Of a DNA stretch of 56,030 nucleotides, positions 17,293 through 24,553 are shown piece after piece. Under the pieces are notes generated by a model, which worked only from the letters and a program-made list of their open reading frames with translations, did not search any database and was not told the origin of the DNA. The number at the start of each line of letters is the position of its first letter. Within the stretch, counting starts at the first letter, position 1. The DNA is from Candidatus Villigracilaceae bacterium (GTDB lineage Bacteria; Chloroflexota; Anaerolineae; Anaerolineales; Villigracilaceae): NCBI GenBank assembly GCA_026645935.1, contig JAPKMP010000023.1, forward strand, positions 1-56,030, written 5' to 3'. The translations under genes and the position numbers were made by a program.

Positions 17293-18035
17293 TAGCGCCA
17301 TCTCCGAATTTCGATTGCCGTGGTGCCGATGAACAAACCAAGCGAGATCAGGCTGAGGTAATACACAATTCCGCCGAGCGTCATCGTTCCGGCGTTCATC
17401 TGGTCGAAGGGATTTTGGATGCTGAGGTAATTGAAGACCTCGCCGCTTTGCGGGAGCAGGCCTGCGGGAAGTCCGATCATGAAGTAGAGGAAGAACAACA
17501 AACCCAGTGTGACGAAGAAAGCGGCGAACTGGTTCGTAAAGATGGCGGAGATTCCCACGCCCAGGGCAAGCATGGTTCCGCAGATCAGGATCAAGCCGAT
17601 GTAGGAGGAAAGCACAACCAGCCAGTCGATGCCGGGATCGACAAAGTTGTTCAACACGATGGGGTAAACCAATGTGATTCCGAGGAGGGTCAGCACGAAA
17701 AGCATGGCTCCGAGCCATTTGCCGATGACCAGTTCTGAGTCACGCACAGGAGATGTGAGCAGGAGTTCAAGCGTCCCCATACGGGCTTCATCGGAGAGCA
17801 GGCGCATGGTGAGCGCCGGGGCAAGGAATACCATCAGGAATACGAACAAGCCATTGATGGGTTGAATATCCGGCGCGCCGCCGCCCCCGAAGAAAGCCTG
17901 CTGGCTGGTGTAAAACAATATCAGACTGAAGTAAATGCCCATGGGCAGGAGGATCGCCAGCATTACAACAAATGCCAGCGGCCCGTTGAAATAGTTATCG
18001 TATTCGCGTTTAGCGATGGTCCAGATGTTTTTCAT
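17292..18035 (-). CDS. ABC-2 type permease (GldF-like)
   Basis: 247 aa with six predicted transmembrane helices. It begins MKNIWTIAKREYDNYFNGPLA, the standard N-terminus of ABC-2 permeases that enter the membrane after a short amphipathic segment. The loop LLSDEARMGTLELLLTSPVRDSELVIGKW (described, not a catalytic motif) contains the E..GTLE.LL..P consensus that contacts the ATPase in this family. It lies 4 nt downstream of the ATPase gene and overlaps the GldG-like gene. Together they form a minimal exporter with an auxiliary protein. Cargo unknown. Confidence 0.85.
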   Translation of the reverse strand: MKNIWTIAKREYDNYFNGPLAFVVMLAILLPMGIYFSLILFYTSQQAFFGGGGAPDIQPINGLFVFLMVFLAPALTMRLLSDEARMGTLELLLTSPVRDSELVIGKWLGAMLFVLTLLGITLVYPIVLNNFVDPGIDWLVVLSSYIGLILICGTMLALGVGISAIFTNQFAAFFVTLGLLFFLYFMIGLPAGLLPQSGEVFNYLSIQNPFDQMNAGTMTLGGIVYYLSLISLGLFIGTTAIEIRRWR

Positions 18036-18039
18036 GGGA

Positions 18040-18963
18040 TTATTTCTTCCCTTCGTTGTTGGTGAGCTCGAGGAAGATCTCCTCCAAACTCATGCCAAGC
18101 GGACGGAGCTCAAGCAGGTCGTACCCGTCTTTGATGACCTGGCGGGCGACTTCCGGACGCAGATCCTTGCCGGAGGCGAATTCGAATTCCACGCCGCCGT
18201 CATCGAGCGTTTCCACCTTGCGCACGCCCTTGACGCTCTTGATGGAGGAGGCAAGTTCGTCCGCTTCGCCGCGCACGCGCACGACGACCCTTTCCGCGCC
18301 GAGCAGCCGGGCTTGCAGGTTCTCGGTGGTATCTTCAGCGACGATCTTGCCTTTATTGATGATAAGCACGCGATCGCAGAGGTTTTGCGCCTCGTTCAGC
18401 AGGTGGGTGGAGAGCAATACAGTGCGTTCCCTGCCGATCTCGCGGATCAATTCGCGCACTTCCACCACCTGGCCCGGATCGAGACCGATTGTCGGTTCGT
18501 CGAGGATCAAAACCTCTGGCCGGTGCAGAAGCGCCTGAGCCAACCCAACGCGCTGTTTCATGCCTTTGGAGAGGTTGCCTACATATCCATTCGACCGGTT
18601 GATCAAACCAACCATATCCAGCGCCTCTTCGACGCGCTCGTCCACGTCCGGGACGTGGCGCAGTTCGCCCATGTATTTCAGGTAATCGAAAACGATCATG
18701 TCGTGATAAAGTGGCACGGTCTCGGGCAGGTATCCCACCCGTTTGCGTACCTCCAGCGATTCTTCCACCACATCGTAACCGGCTACGATCGCCTCGCCAT
18801 CGCTTGGCGGCATGTACCCGGTCAGGATTCGCATTGTGGTTGTTTTGCCCGCGCCGTTCGGACCCAGAAAGCCCACAATTTCGCCCTGCTGGCAATCGAA
18901 ATTGAGGTTGTTGATGGCGCGGCGCGATCCGTAATCTTTAGTAAGACCGCTAACCTTGATCAT
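18040..18963 (-). CDS. ABC transporter ATP-binding protein (GldA-like)
   Basis: 307 aa. Walker A GPNGAGKTTT, Q-loop region GYLPETVPLY, signature LSKGMKQRVG, Walker B VLILDEPTIGLDP and the H-loop LLSTHLL are all present, so it should hydrolyse ATP. A C-terminal extension of about 90 residues (from AEDTTENLQARL) resembles the regulatory tail of NatA/GldA-type exporters. GAGGAG lies 5 nt before the ATG at 18963. It is the first gene of the four-gene cassette. The 189-nt gap upstream (18964-19152) has a T-run and the AlaX promoter but no feature that clearly regulates this operon. Confidence 0.88.
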   Translation of the reverse strand: MIKVSGLTKDYGSRRAINNLNFDCQQGEIVGFLGPNGAGKTTTMRILTGYMPPSDGEAIVAGYDVVEESLEVRKRVGYLPETVPLYHDMIVFDYLKYMGELRHVPDVDERVEEALDMVGLINRSNGYVGNLSKGMKQRVGLAQALLHRPEVLILDEPTIGLDPGQVVEVRELIREIGRERTVLLSTHLLNEAQNLCDRVLIINKGKIVAEDTTENLQARLLGAERVVVRVRGEADELASSIKSVKGVRKVETLDDGGVEFEFASGKDLRPEVARQVIKDGYDLLELRPLGMSLEEIFLELTNNEGKK

Positions 18964-19140
18964 TGCTGCTCCTCAGATTGTTTTTTTTCGCACTTGGGAT
19001 AATTCGCAAATAAAAGACACAGCCACAAATCTGGGCGGTGCCTTTTTTTATTACCGCAGATTACTATACAATATATGAAAGACCGAAGTCAAGCAGGTAT
19101 AAAACCTCTAATCCAATCCTAATTTTCAAAGCCGTTCGGC

Positions 19141-19146
19141 TATAAT
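19141..19146 (+). promoter_or_regulatory. -10 box of alaX, leaderless arrangement
   Basis: A perfect TATAAT is followed by only 6 nt (TTGGAC) and then the ATG at 19153. Initiation about 7 nt after the -10 box would put the transcript start on the start codon itself. No Shine-Dalgarno sequence is present. No convincing -35 is seen at 16-18 nt. Confidence 0.65.
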
Positions 19147-19152
19147 TTGGAC

Positions 19153-19911
19153 ATGACAGAACTCCTTTACCAGACCAATGCCTATCTAAAAGATTTTTCA
19201 GCCGTCGTAACATCCGTTGAACCCGAAACCCGCGCCGTCGTCCTTGACCGCTCTGCATTCTACCCCGGCGGCGGGGGCCAGCCCTGCGATTTTGGAACCG
19301 TCGAATCGAACGGCGTGAAATACCCGGTGGAGAGAGTCAAGAAACAGGGGGACGACGTACTTCATTTTCTCGGCGGGACCGAGCCATTACCCCCGTCCGG
19401 GTCCGCCTCCGCCGGGACCCTGGACTGGGTGCGGCGATACCAGCTGATGCGCACGCATACGGCATTGCACATTCTGTGCGGGACGGTGTTCCGTGATTAC
19501 GGCGCTAAAGTCACCGGCGGCGACATGGATCCGCTCAAGGGACGCATGGACTTTGAGTTCGAGTCGATGCGTGGAGAACTCGTCCGCGAGATCGAAGCGG
19601 CGGTCAATGCCGAGGTGAAGAAAAACCGCGAGATCAGAGTCAAAATCCTCCCGAGGGAGGAGGCGTTCCAGATCCCGGATTTGATCCGGACGAAGATCAA
19701 CCTGCTTCCCGAAGGAATCCTGCAAGTACGCACCGTCGAGATCGTGGGACTGGACCTGCAAGCCGACGGCGGGACTCATGTGGCGAACACGTCCGAAGTG
19801 GGGACGATCAAGGTGGTCGAATATAAAAGCAAGGGCGCGATCAACAAGCGGATTTACATCGAAGTGCAATCGCCCATTTTGGTGAGGCGATTCACCGTCT
19901 GTACTGTATAA
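19153..19911 (+). CDS. Alanyl-tRNA editing protein (AlaX family)
   Basis: 252 aa from ATG 19153. AlaX proteins are free-standing versions of the AlaRS editing domain and hydrolyse Ser-tRNA-Ala and Gly-tRNA-Ala. The N-terminal beta-barrel carries FYPGGGGQPCD, as in AlaRS. The zinc-site HxxxH is H102 and H106 (RTHTALHIL). The second zinc motif, normally Cys-x3-His, reads DGGTH (D205, H209), so an Asp stands where AlaRS has Cys. NTSEVG follows. The gene is monocistronic, with a -10 box immediately upstream and no ribosome-binding site. The editing assignment is firm; how Asp affects zinc binding is uncertain, and some AlaX relatives may share it. Confidence 0.9.
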   Translation: MTELLYQTNAYLKDFSAVVTSVEPETRAVVLDRSAFYPGGGGQPCDFGTVESNGVKYPVERVKKQGDDVLHFLGGTEPLPPSGSASAGTLDWVRRYQLMRTHTALHILCGTVFRDYGAKVTGGDMDPLKGRMDFEFESMRGELVREIEAAVNAEVKKNREIRVKILPREEAFQIPDLIRTKINLLPEGILQVRTVEIVGLDLQADGGTHVANTSEVGTIKVVEYKSKGAINKRIYIEVQSPILVRRFTVCTV

Positions 19912-19939
19912 TCACAAAAAACCGGCGGTGGCGACCGCC
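19907..19939 (+). promoter_or_regulatory. -10 box and leader hairpin upstream of lipoprotein gene
   Basis: TATAAT at 19907-19912 overlaps the alaX stop codon and is a plausible -10 box for the next gene, though no good -35 is seen. Downstream, GGCGGT/ACCGCC (19924-19929 with 19934-19939) forms a 6-bp hairpin in the predicted leader without a T-run, so it is not an intrinsic terminator. Confidence 0.45.
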
Positions 19940-19965
19940 CTCAGAGATAAAAGGAGAATGTAGAA

Positions 19966-20376
19966 ATGAACGCGAAAAAATTATCGATCCTGCTCGCCGC
20001 AATTGTTTTGATCGCTGCCCAGTTGGCATGCGCGGTGGGTGAACCTACCCTTTCGAACGTCCGCGTTTCAAGCGATGAGAATGGCGAGAATCCGACCACC
20101 ACCTTTGGCACGTTCGATACCATCTATGTGGTTGGCGACCTTGCGAATGCCGTGGAAGGAAATCAAGTCACTTCCCGCTGGTATGCTGAGAACGTCCCAG
20201 GTGTGGATCCAAATTTCTTCATCGACGAATCCACCATTGATATCGGCGCAGAACCCATCGGCTTTGTGTACTTCTACTTCGAAGCGCCCTCCGATGGCTG
20301 GCCAACCGGGACCTACAAGGTGGAAGTGTATTTCAATGGCACGTTGAACAGCACGGTTTTCTTCACCATTCAATAA
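19966..20376 (+). CDS. Small exported protein, probable lipoprotein
   Basis: 136 aa of unknown function. A Lys-containing N-terminus, a hydrophobic core (LSILLAAIVLIAAQ) and a Cys at about residue 22 (QLAC) suggest lipoprotein export, though the lipobox has Gln at -3 instead of the usual Leu. The mature part is predicted beta-rich, with paired segments such as TIYVVGDLANA, GFVYFYFEAPSDGWPTGTYK and VEVYFNG, which look like an immunoglobulin-like fold. AAGGAG lies 9 nt before the ATG. A strong terminator follows at once, so it is a single-gene unit. Lgt and LspA to mature it are encoded in this window. Confidence 0.75.
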   Translation: MNAKKLSILLAAIVLIAAQLACAVGEPTLSNVRVSSDENGENPTTTFGTFDTIYVVGDLANAVEGNQVTSRWYAENVPGVDPNFFIDESTIDIGAEPIGFVYFYFEAPSDGWPTGTYKVEVYFNGTLNSTVFFTIQ

Positions 20377-20393
20377 CACAATATTTCCGAGAG

Positions 20394-20424
20394 GCGGCTG
20401 TCCAAAACGACAGCCGCTTTTTAT
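20394..20424 (+). terminator. Intrinsic terminator
   Basis: A perfect 9-bp stem GCGGCTGTC/GACAGCCGC (20394-20402 with 20409-20417) with loop CAAAAC is followed by TTTTTATTT. It ends the small lipoprotein unit. Confidence 0.92.
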
Positions 20425-20487
20425 TTCTGCCTTTCTGAAAGAGCATTCTTCCGGAAACCGGGAATATAATTGTGGATGGAGGCAGGT

Positions 20488-21456
20488 ATGAGGTATAAAA
20501 AGCTTGGGAATACCGGTTTGAATGTATCCGAATTATGCATGGGAACGATGCAATTCGGCTGGTCGGTGGGAGAGGCTGAGTCTCATCTGATATTGACTGC
20601 ATCTTTTGAATCGGGGATCAATTTCTTCGACACAGCCGATATCTATTCCAAATGGGTGGATGGCAACCCCGGCGGGATCGCAGAGACCTACATCGGTAAC
20701 TGGCTGAAGGAAAACAAGGTCAGGCGCGACCAGGTTGTGATCGCAACCAAGGTTCGAGGGGAGATGGGGCGGGGACCGAACGACAAGGGCTTGAGCCGGG
20801 TCCACATCATGAATGCGATGGAAGGTTCGTTAAAACGCCTTCAAACGGATTATGTCGACCTTTACCAATCGCACTGGTCGGATGAAGACACGCCCATCGA
20901 GGAGACCATGCGAGCCTTCGACGATCTAGTGCGACAAGGCAAGGTGAGATATGTCGGCGCCTCGAATTACGATGCCTGGGAATTGATGCAGGCGCTCTGG
21001 GTTTCGGATAAATACAACCTCGCCCGTTACGACTCCATTCAACCGCACTATAACCTGATTCACCGGGACGAATTCGAGCGTGAATTGCGGTCTGTCTGCA
21101 AGACCTACAACATCGGCGTGATTCCGTACAGTCCGCTGGCGGGCGGTTTCCTTACTGGGAAATACCGCCGCGACGAGCCGCTGCCTGAAAGCCGGCGCGC
21201 CGAGGGCAGGAAAAAATCCATGACGGAGAAGAATTTCACCCTGATTCATGAAATGGATCGAATCGCGCTTGTGCATAAAGCCACCATATCCCAGATTGCC
21301 ATAGCATGGATGCTTGCCGACCCGATCATCACAAGCCCCATCATTGGCGCGACCTCCATTGCGCAATTGAATGAAAACCTCGGCGCGTTGGAGGTCCATT
21401 TGACCGAAGAGGAAAGGGACAGCCTGAACAAATTAACCGAATGGAGAGTCGGGTAA
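20488..21456 (+). CDS. Aldo/keto reductase
   Basis: 322 aa from the ATG at 20488, which has GGAGG 5-9 nt upstream and gives the usual family start MRYKKLGNTGLNVS. TATAAT at 20465-20470 lies just upstream. An in-frame ATG at 20476, 5 nt after the -10 box, could also serve. The AKR catalytic tetrad is visible: Asp and Tyr in FFDTADIYS, Lys in IATKVRG and His in YQSHWSD. The NADPH-binding C-terminal part has SPIIGATSIAQLNENL. Members of this branch (YajO/AKR11-like) reduce aldehydes and ketones with NADPH in the cytosol; the physiological substrate is unknown. The next gene starts 48 nt later with its own possible -10 box. Confidence 0.92.
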   Translation: MRYKKLGNTGLNVSELCMGTMQFGWSVGEAESHLILTASFESGINFFDTADIYSKWVDGNPGGIAETYIGNWLKENKVRRDQVVIATKVRGEMGRGPNDKGLSRVHIMNAMEGSLKRLQTDYVDLYQSHWSDEDTPIEETMRAFDDLVRQGKVRYVGASNYDAWELMQALWVSDKYNLARYDSIQPHYNLIHRDEFERELRSVCKTYNIGVIPYSPLAGGFLTGKYRRDEPLPESRRAEGRKKSMTEKNFTLIHEMDRIALVHKATISQIAIAWMLADPIITSPIIGATSIAQLNENLGALEVHLTEEERDSLNKLTEWRVG

Positions 21457-21504
21457 TAGCCTCCGAGTCCGGTTAAAATACCCCGACCAAACCAAGGAGA
21501 GAGA

Positions 21505-22917
21505 ATGGCAGATTTATCAGAATCCAAGGAAAAACGAGTATTTAGCAACATCCTCGGCGCGGTAGGGAACACGCCGCTTGTCAAACTGGAACGCATCGGT
21601 AAAGATTTGCCCGTTCCGCTTTATGCAAAATTGGAATTCATGAATCCTGGCGGCTCGGTCAAGGACAGGGTTGGCGTGAACATCATCGAGCAGGCAGAGA
21701 AGCGCGGCGAGATCAAACCCGGCGGGACGATCGTCGAAGCCACGTCCGGCAACACGGGCGTCGGCCTCGCCATTGCAGCAGCGTTGAAGGGTTACAAGAC
21801 CATCTTCGTCATGCCGGATAAGATGAGCAATGAAAAGATTCTATTGCTTCGCGCGTATGGCGCGAAAGTGGTCATCACGCCCACCGCGGTTGGACCGGAC
21901 GATCCGCGCTCCTATTACGAAGTGGCGAAGAAATTCGCGCGCGAAACGCCCAACGCGATTTTGGCGAACCAATATCACAACCCAGATAACCCGCAGACGC
22001 ACGTGCTCAGCACGGGACCCGAAATCTGGGAGCAGACCGACGGCAAAGTGACCGATGTCATCATCGGCATCGGCACCGGCGGGACGATCACCGGCGTGGG
22101 GCGCTATCTCAAATCGAAGAACTCGAGCATCGTCATCGTCGGAGTGGACATCGAAGGCTCGATCCTGACCGAGATCTGGCAGAACAAAGGCGTGATCCCG
22201 CCCGGCGCGTACCCCAAGACCTACAAAGTGGAAGGCATCGGCGAGGATTTTTTGCCGTCCACGATGGACATCAATTATGTGGACGCCATCGAACGCGCGG
22301 GCGACCGCGAGTCGTTTTTGTGGGCGCGTCAACTCGTGCGGCAGGAGGGGATTTTTGCGGGCGGCTCGTCCGGCTCCGCGATTGCTGGCGCGATCAAGTA
22401 TTGCCGCAAATTGACTCCCGACCGCCTACCAGTCGTCATTCTGCCGGATTCGGGCTCCCGCTATCTTTCCAAGTTCTACGACGACAAATGGATGCGCGAG
22501 TTCGGATTCCTCTCGATGGAATTCGGCGAGACGGCTCTGGGCGACCTTTTGATCGCCAAGCCGAACAAGGCTTTGTTCACGGCGACACTGGGCGACTCGA
22601 TCCGAAAAATTGTATCGGTCATGCACCAAAATGCGGTATCTCAAATGCCGGTTGTCGGCGCGGATGGATCCCTGGTCGGTCTCATCGAAGAGGTGGACCT
22701 GCTCAATCACATGCTCGAGAAGCACGAACACAATCATGATGAAACCATCGACTCGCTCGTTCAAAATGCAGGGGCGGTCTTCCCGCCGGAGACTCCGCTC
22801 GAGGAGGCGATGCCTTCACTCACTGCCGGGTATGCCTTGATCGTCGTGGAAAACAGCAAACCGACCGGCATCCTGACCAAAATCGATGTACTTGATTATG
22901 TGGCGGGGAAAATTTAG
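21505..22917 (+). CDS. cbs: Cystathionine beta-synthase type PLP enzyme with two CBS domains
   Basis: 470 aa. The N-terminal PLP fold II domain contains NTPLVKLERI, K53 in PGGSVKDRVG (Schiff base), SGNTGVGLA and the phosphate-binding loop GTGGTITG. The C-terminal part (from about residue 345) has two CBS modules (KIVSVMHQNAVSQMPVVG and the later TAGYALIVVENSKPTGILTK), which usually bind adenosyl ligands and regulate activity. This arrangement is cystathionine beta-synthase rather than plain cysteine synthase, but it lacks the N-terminal heme region of animal enzymes. It makes cystathionine from serine and homocysteine, or cysteine/H2S by side reactions. AAGGAGAG precedes the ATG. No cystathionine gamma-lyase gene is next to it. 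Confidence 0.9.
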   Translation: MADLSESKEKRVFSNILGAVGNTPLVKLERIGKDLPVPLYAKLEFMNPGGSVKDRVGVNIIEQAEKRGEIKPGGTIVEATSGNTGVGLAIAAALKGYKTIFVMPDKMSNEKILLLRAYGAKVVITPTAVGPDDPRSYYEVAKKFARETPNAILANQYHNPDNPQTHVLSTGPEIWEQTDGKVTDVIIGIGTGGTITGVGRYLKSKNSSIVIVGVDIEGSILTEIWQNKGVIPPGAYPKTYKVEGIGEDFLPSTMDINYVDAIERAGDRESFLWARQLVRQEGIFAGGSSGSAIAGAIKYCRKLTPDRLPVVILPDSGSRYLSKFYDDKWMREFGFLSMEFGETALGDLLIAKPNKALFTATLGDSIRKIVSVMHQNAVSQMPVVGADGSLVGLIEEVDLLNHMLEKHEHNHDETIDSLVQNAGAVFPPETPLEEAMPSLTAGYALIVVENSKPTGILTKIDVLDYVAGKI

Positions 22918-22950
22918 CAGACCAGCAGTATGTAGCAAATTGAAACATGG

Positions 22951-22990
22951 CTCACCCGGAAACAAAGGTTTCGTGGGTGAGTTCGTTTTT
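22951..22990 (+). terminator. Intrinsic terminator of cbs
   Basis: CTCACCC..GAAAC pairs with GTTTC..GGGTGAG (22951-22963 with 22968-22981, small internal bulge), loop AAAG, followed by TTCGTTTTT. It lies 33 nt after the cbs stop. Confidence 0.88.
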
Positions 22991-22999
22991 AAGGGCAAA

Positions 23000-23068
23000 C
23001 GGGACGCGGATTAACGCTGAAAACGCGGTTTTTTTATTTCCACGCCATCCGCACTCGTCAGCGTCCCG
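23000..23068. repeat. Imperfect inverted repeat in intergenic region
   Basis: CGGGAC (23000-23005) pairs with GTCCCG (23063-23068), and GCGGAT (23006-23011) pairs with ATCCGC (23047-23052), with a one-sided bulge. The inner part has a T7 run. It lies after the cbs terminator in the 306-nt gap 22918-23223. It resembles a folded palindromic intergenic unit, but no second copy is seen in the window. Confidence 0.45.
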
Positions 23069-23149
23069 GTTAAATTTGGGGTTAATTATGTTGATTTATA
23101 TGAATTCCCCCATCGCGCGGGATCATAATGTTGTGAAATAATTCCTTAA

Positions 23150-23178
23150 TTTAAAAAGAACAAATTTTCTATTATAAT
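23150..23178 (+). promoter_or_regulatory. Sigma-70 promoter of DUF1761 gene
   Basis: TTTAAA (23150-23155), a 17-nt spacer, and TATAAT (23173-23178). Transcription would begin near 23185, leaving a leader of about 39 nt that carries AAAGGAG before the ATG at 23224. Confidence 0.6.
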
Positions 23179-23223
23179 GTGTCTTGTCGTAATCGATTTA
23201 TTCATAAACCAAAGGAGAATAAA

Positions 23224-23634
23224 ATGGATTTCATCAACGTCAACTGGTGGGCAGTACTGCTGTGCGTGATCGTAAGCATGATCGTTGGGAGCGTTTGGTT
23301 CAATCAAAAAACGTTCTTCCCGGCCTGGTGGAAGGCAATCGGCAAAGCTGAGGCTGGGCAACCCGGTATGGAAAACATGGGCATGACTTGGGGATTGACC
23401 GTCCTTGCATCCTTCGTTCAAGCCGTCGCCATGTGGTTCATGACCGATGTGATGGGCAGCGATTCCTGGAGCAGCGGCATGTTATCCGGTTTTATGCTCT
23501 GGCTTGGATTCGTTGCGCCTTCCAGTCTGACGAATAAACTTTTTGCCGGACAGTTGAAAGCCTGGGCGATCGAGATGGGAAATCATCTCATCACGTTTTT
23601 GCTCTTTGGCGCGATCATGGGCGCGTGGCATTGA
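23224..23634 (+). CDS. DUF1761-like small integral membrane protein
   Basis: 136 aa with four predicted transmembrane helices (about 8-26, 55-75, 82-102, 112-132). The ATG at 23224 is chosen because GGAG lies 7-8 nt upstream and it gives the family-like start MDFINVNWWAVLL. The loop VWFNQKTFFPAWWKAIGK after helix 1 and the segment GFMLWLGFVAPS are typical of the DUF1761 family. Function is unknown. It is a single-gene unit with its own promoter and a terminator shared with the convergent lipoprotein gene. Confidence 0.8.
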   Translation: MDFINVNWWAVLLCVIVSMIVGSVWFNQKTFFPAWWKAIGKAEAGQPGMENMGMTWGLTVLASFVQAVAMWFMTDVMGSDSWSSGMLSGFMLWLGFVAPSSLTNKLFAGQLKAWAIEMGNHLITFLLFGAIMGAWH

Positions 23635-23653
23635 AAAGTGCGGGTATCGATGC

Positions 23654-23691
23654 AAAAAAGATGCGGCTTTTGCAAGCTGCATCTTTTTTTT
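23654..23691. terminator. Bidirectional intrinsic terminator between convergent genes
   Basis: AAAAAAGATGC (23654-23664) pairs with GCATCTTTTTT (23679-23689). The stem is followed by a T-run in both directions, so it can end both the DUF1761 gene (+) and the lipoprotein gene (-), whose stop codon starts at 23694. Confidence 0.88.
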
Positions 23692-23693
23692 GT

Positions 23694-24476
23694 TTATCTT
23701 CCCGCAAACTGGAGCATGACAGCGTCTTCGAGTAAGCTGACAATTTCCTCGTCGCTCCCGACGTAGAGCGCCAGCAGCCTGCCTGCTTTGAAGAAGTGCG
23801 GATCATCCGCGAAGGTGATCATCGTTGTGCCAGCCATGCTTCCGTCTTCGCTGATGGTTTCAGCAGTCATTTCCATTTCTGATTTCGAATTGAATTCGAA
23901 GATTTGCACCTCAGCGCCATTGACCCTGAGAATCTGTCCCTTTACAGGAATAAAGGGTTGTTCGATCAAATCGCCTTCGACCACATCCGCGCCCTTGCTC
24001 ACCAGGACGCCGATCAGGCTCAATCGGGTGAAATCACCGGCAAACTCAGAGCCGAAGGCGTTTCTCAACAGCGTGAGCATGGCTTCGTCGCTGCCGTCGT
24101 ACAGAACGATCAAGTTTGCGAGGCGGAAGAAATGTCGTTCATTCAACCAGTTGATATCCGCATTGTCGACGGATCCATCGGCGTACACATGGTCCGAGTC
24201 CTTCAACATCGCGGCTTCGCTCTCGTACTCGAAAGTTTGAATCGCCTCGCCGTTGACCAAAAGGATTCTGCCGGGCACTGAGAAGAATGGCTGCTGGATC
24301 GCATCGCCTTCCGCGACCGTTGCGCCTTCCGATTCCAAGATATGAATCAATGTTGCGCGATTGACGGGATAGACCTTATCGCTGCCTTCCGAAGAACGCG
24401 GCTCCTGCGCGATTCCAGAACAGGCAGCAAGAACTGCCAGCGCGACAAACGACAGGAGTGAGAATAGTTTCTTCAT
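23694..24476 (-). CDS. Lipoprotein with two tandem repeats of about 100 residues
   Basis: 260 aa. Signal peptide with a clear lipobox (AVLAAC, Cys about residue 19). The mature protein is an internal duplication. Repeat 1 (about 43-145) has LIHILESEGATVAEGD..QQPFF..PG.ILLVNGE, HFFRLANLIVLYDGSDEAML and FAG. Repeat 2 (about 150-259) has LIGVLVSKGADVVEGD..EQPF, PVKGQILRVNGAEV, HFFKAGRLLALYVGSDEEIV and FAG. GGAGGT lies 5 nt before the ATG at 24476. No known domain is recognised by eye. Each repeat suggests a small alpha/beta unit, and the GSDE motif recurs. The gene is divergent from alr across a 77-nt gap. Confidence 0.8.
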   Translation of the reverse strand: MKKLFSLLSFVALAVLAACSGIAQEPRSSEGSDKVYPVNRATLIHILESEGATVAEGDAIQQPFFSVPGRILLVNGEAIQTFEYESEAAMLKDSDHVYADGSVDNADINWLNERHFFRLANLIVLYDGSDEAMLTLLRNAFGSEFAGDFTRLSLIGVLVSKGADVVEGDLIEQPFIPVKGQILRVNGAEVQIFEFNSKSEMEMTAETISEDGSMAGTTMITFADDPHFFKAGRLLALYVGSDEEIVSLLEDAVMLQFAGR

Positions 24477-24519
24477 TGAATACCTCCAAAAAATTTTTCA
24501 GAGCTAAAGACGTTAATCC

Positions 24520-24547
24520 TTCGCAAAAGTTCCCGGTCTGATAAAAT
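24520..24547 (+). promoter_or_regulatory. Promoter of alr with leaderless spacing
   Basis: TTCGCA (24520-24525), 16-nt spacer, then TAAAAT (24542-24547) preceded by TGA (extended -10). Only six bases (CCTGCA) separate the -10 box from the ATG at 24554. No Shine-Dalgarno is present, so the transcript likely begins at the start codon. Confidence 0.65.
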
Positions 24548-24553
24548 CCTGCA

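Noticed and set aside
17293-17718. N-terminal extension of the GldG-like gene (679 codons in total)
   Set aside because: The extension overlaps the permease gene in another frame; the TAATG overlap at 17292 gives the natural start.
18991-19040. Terminator hairpin GACACAGCC/GGCGGTGCC before alaX
   Set aside because: Only 7 of 9 pairs and a large loop; T-runs on both sides are common in this AT-rich stretch.
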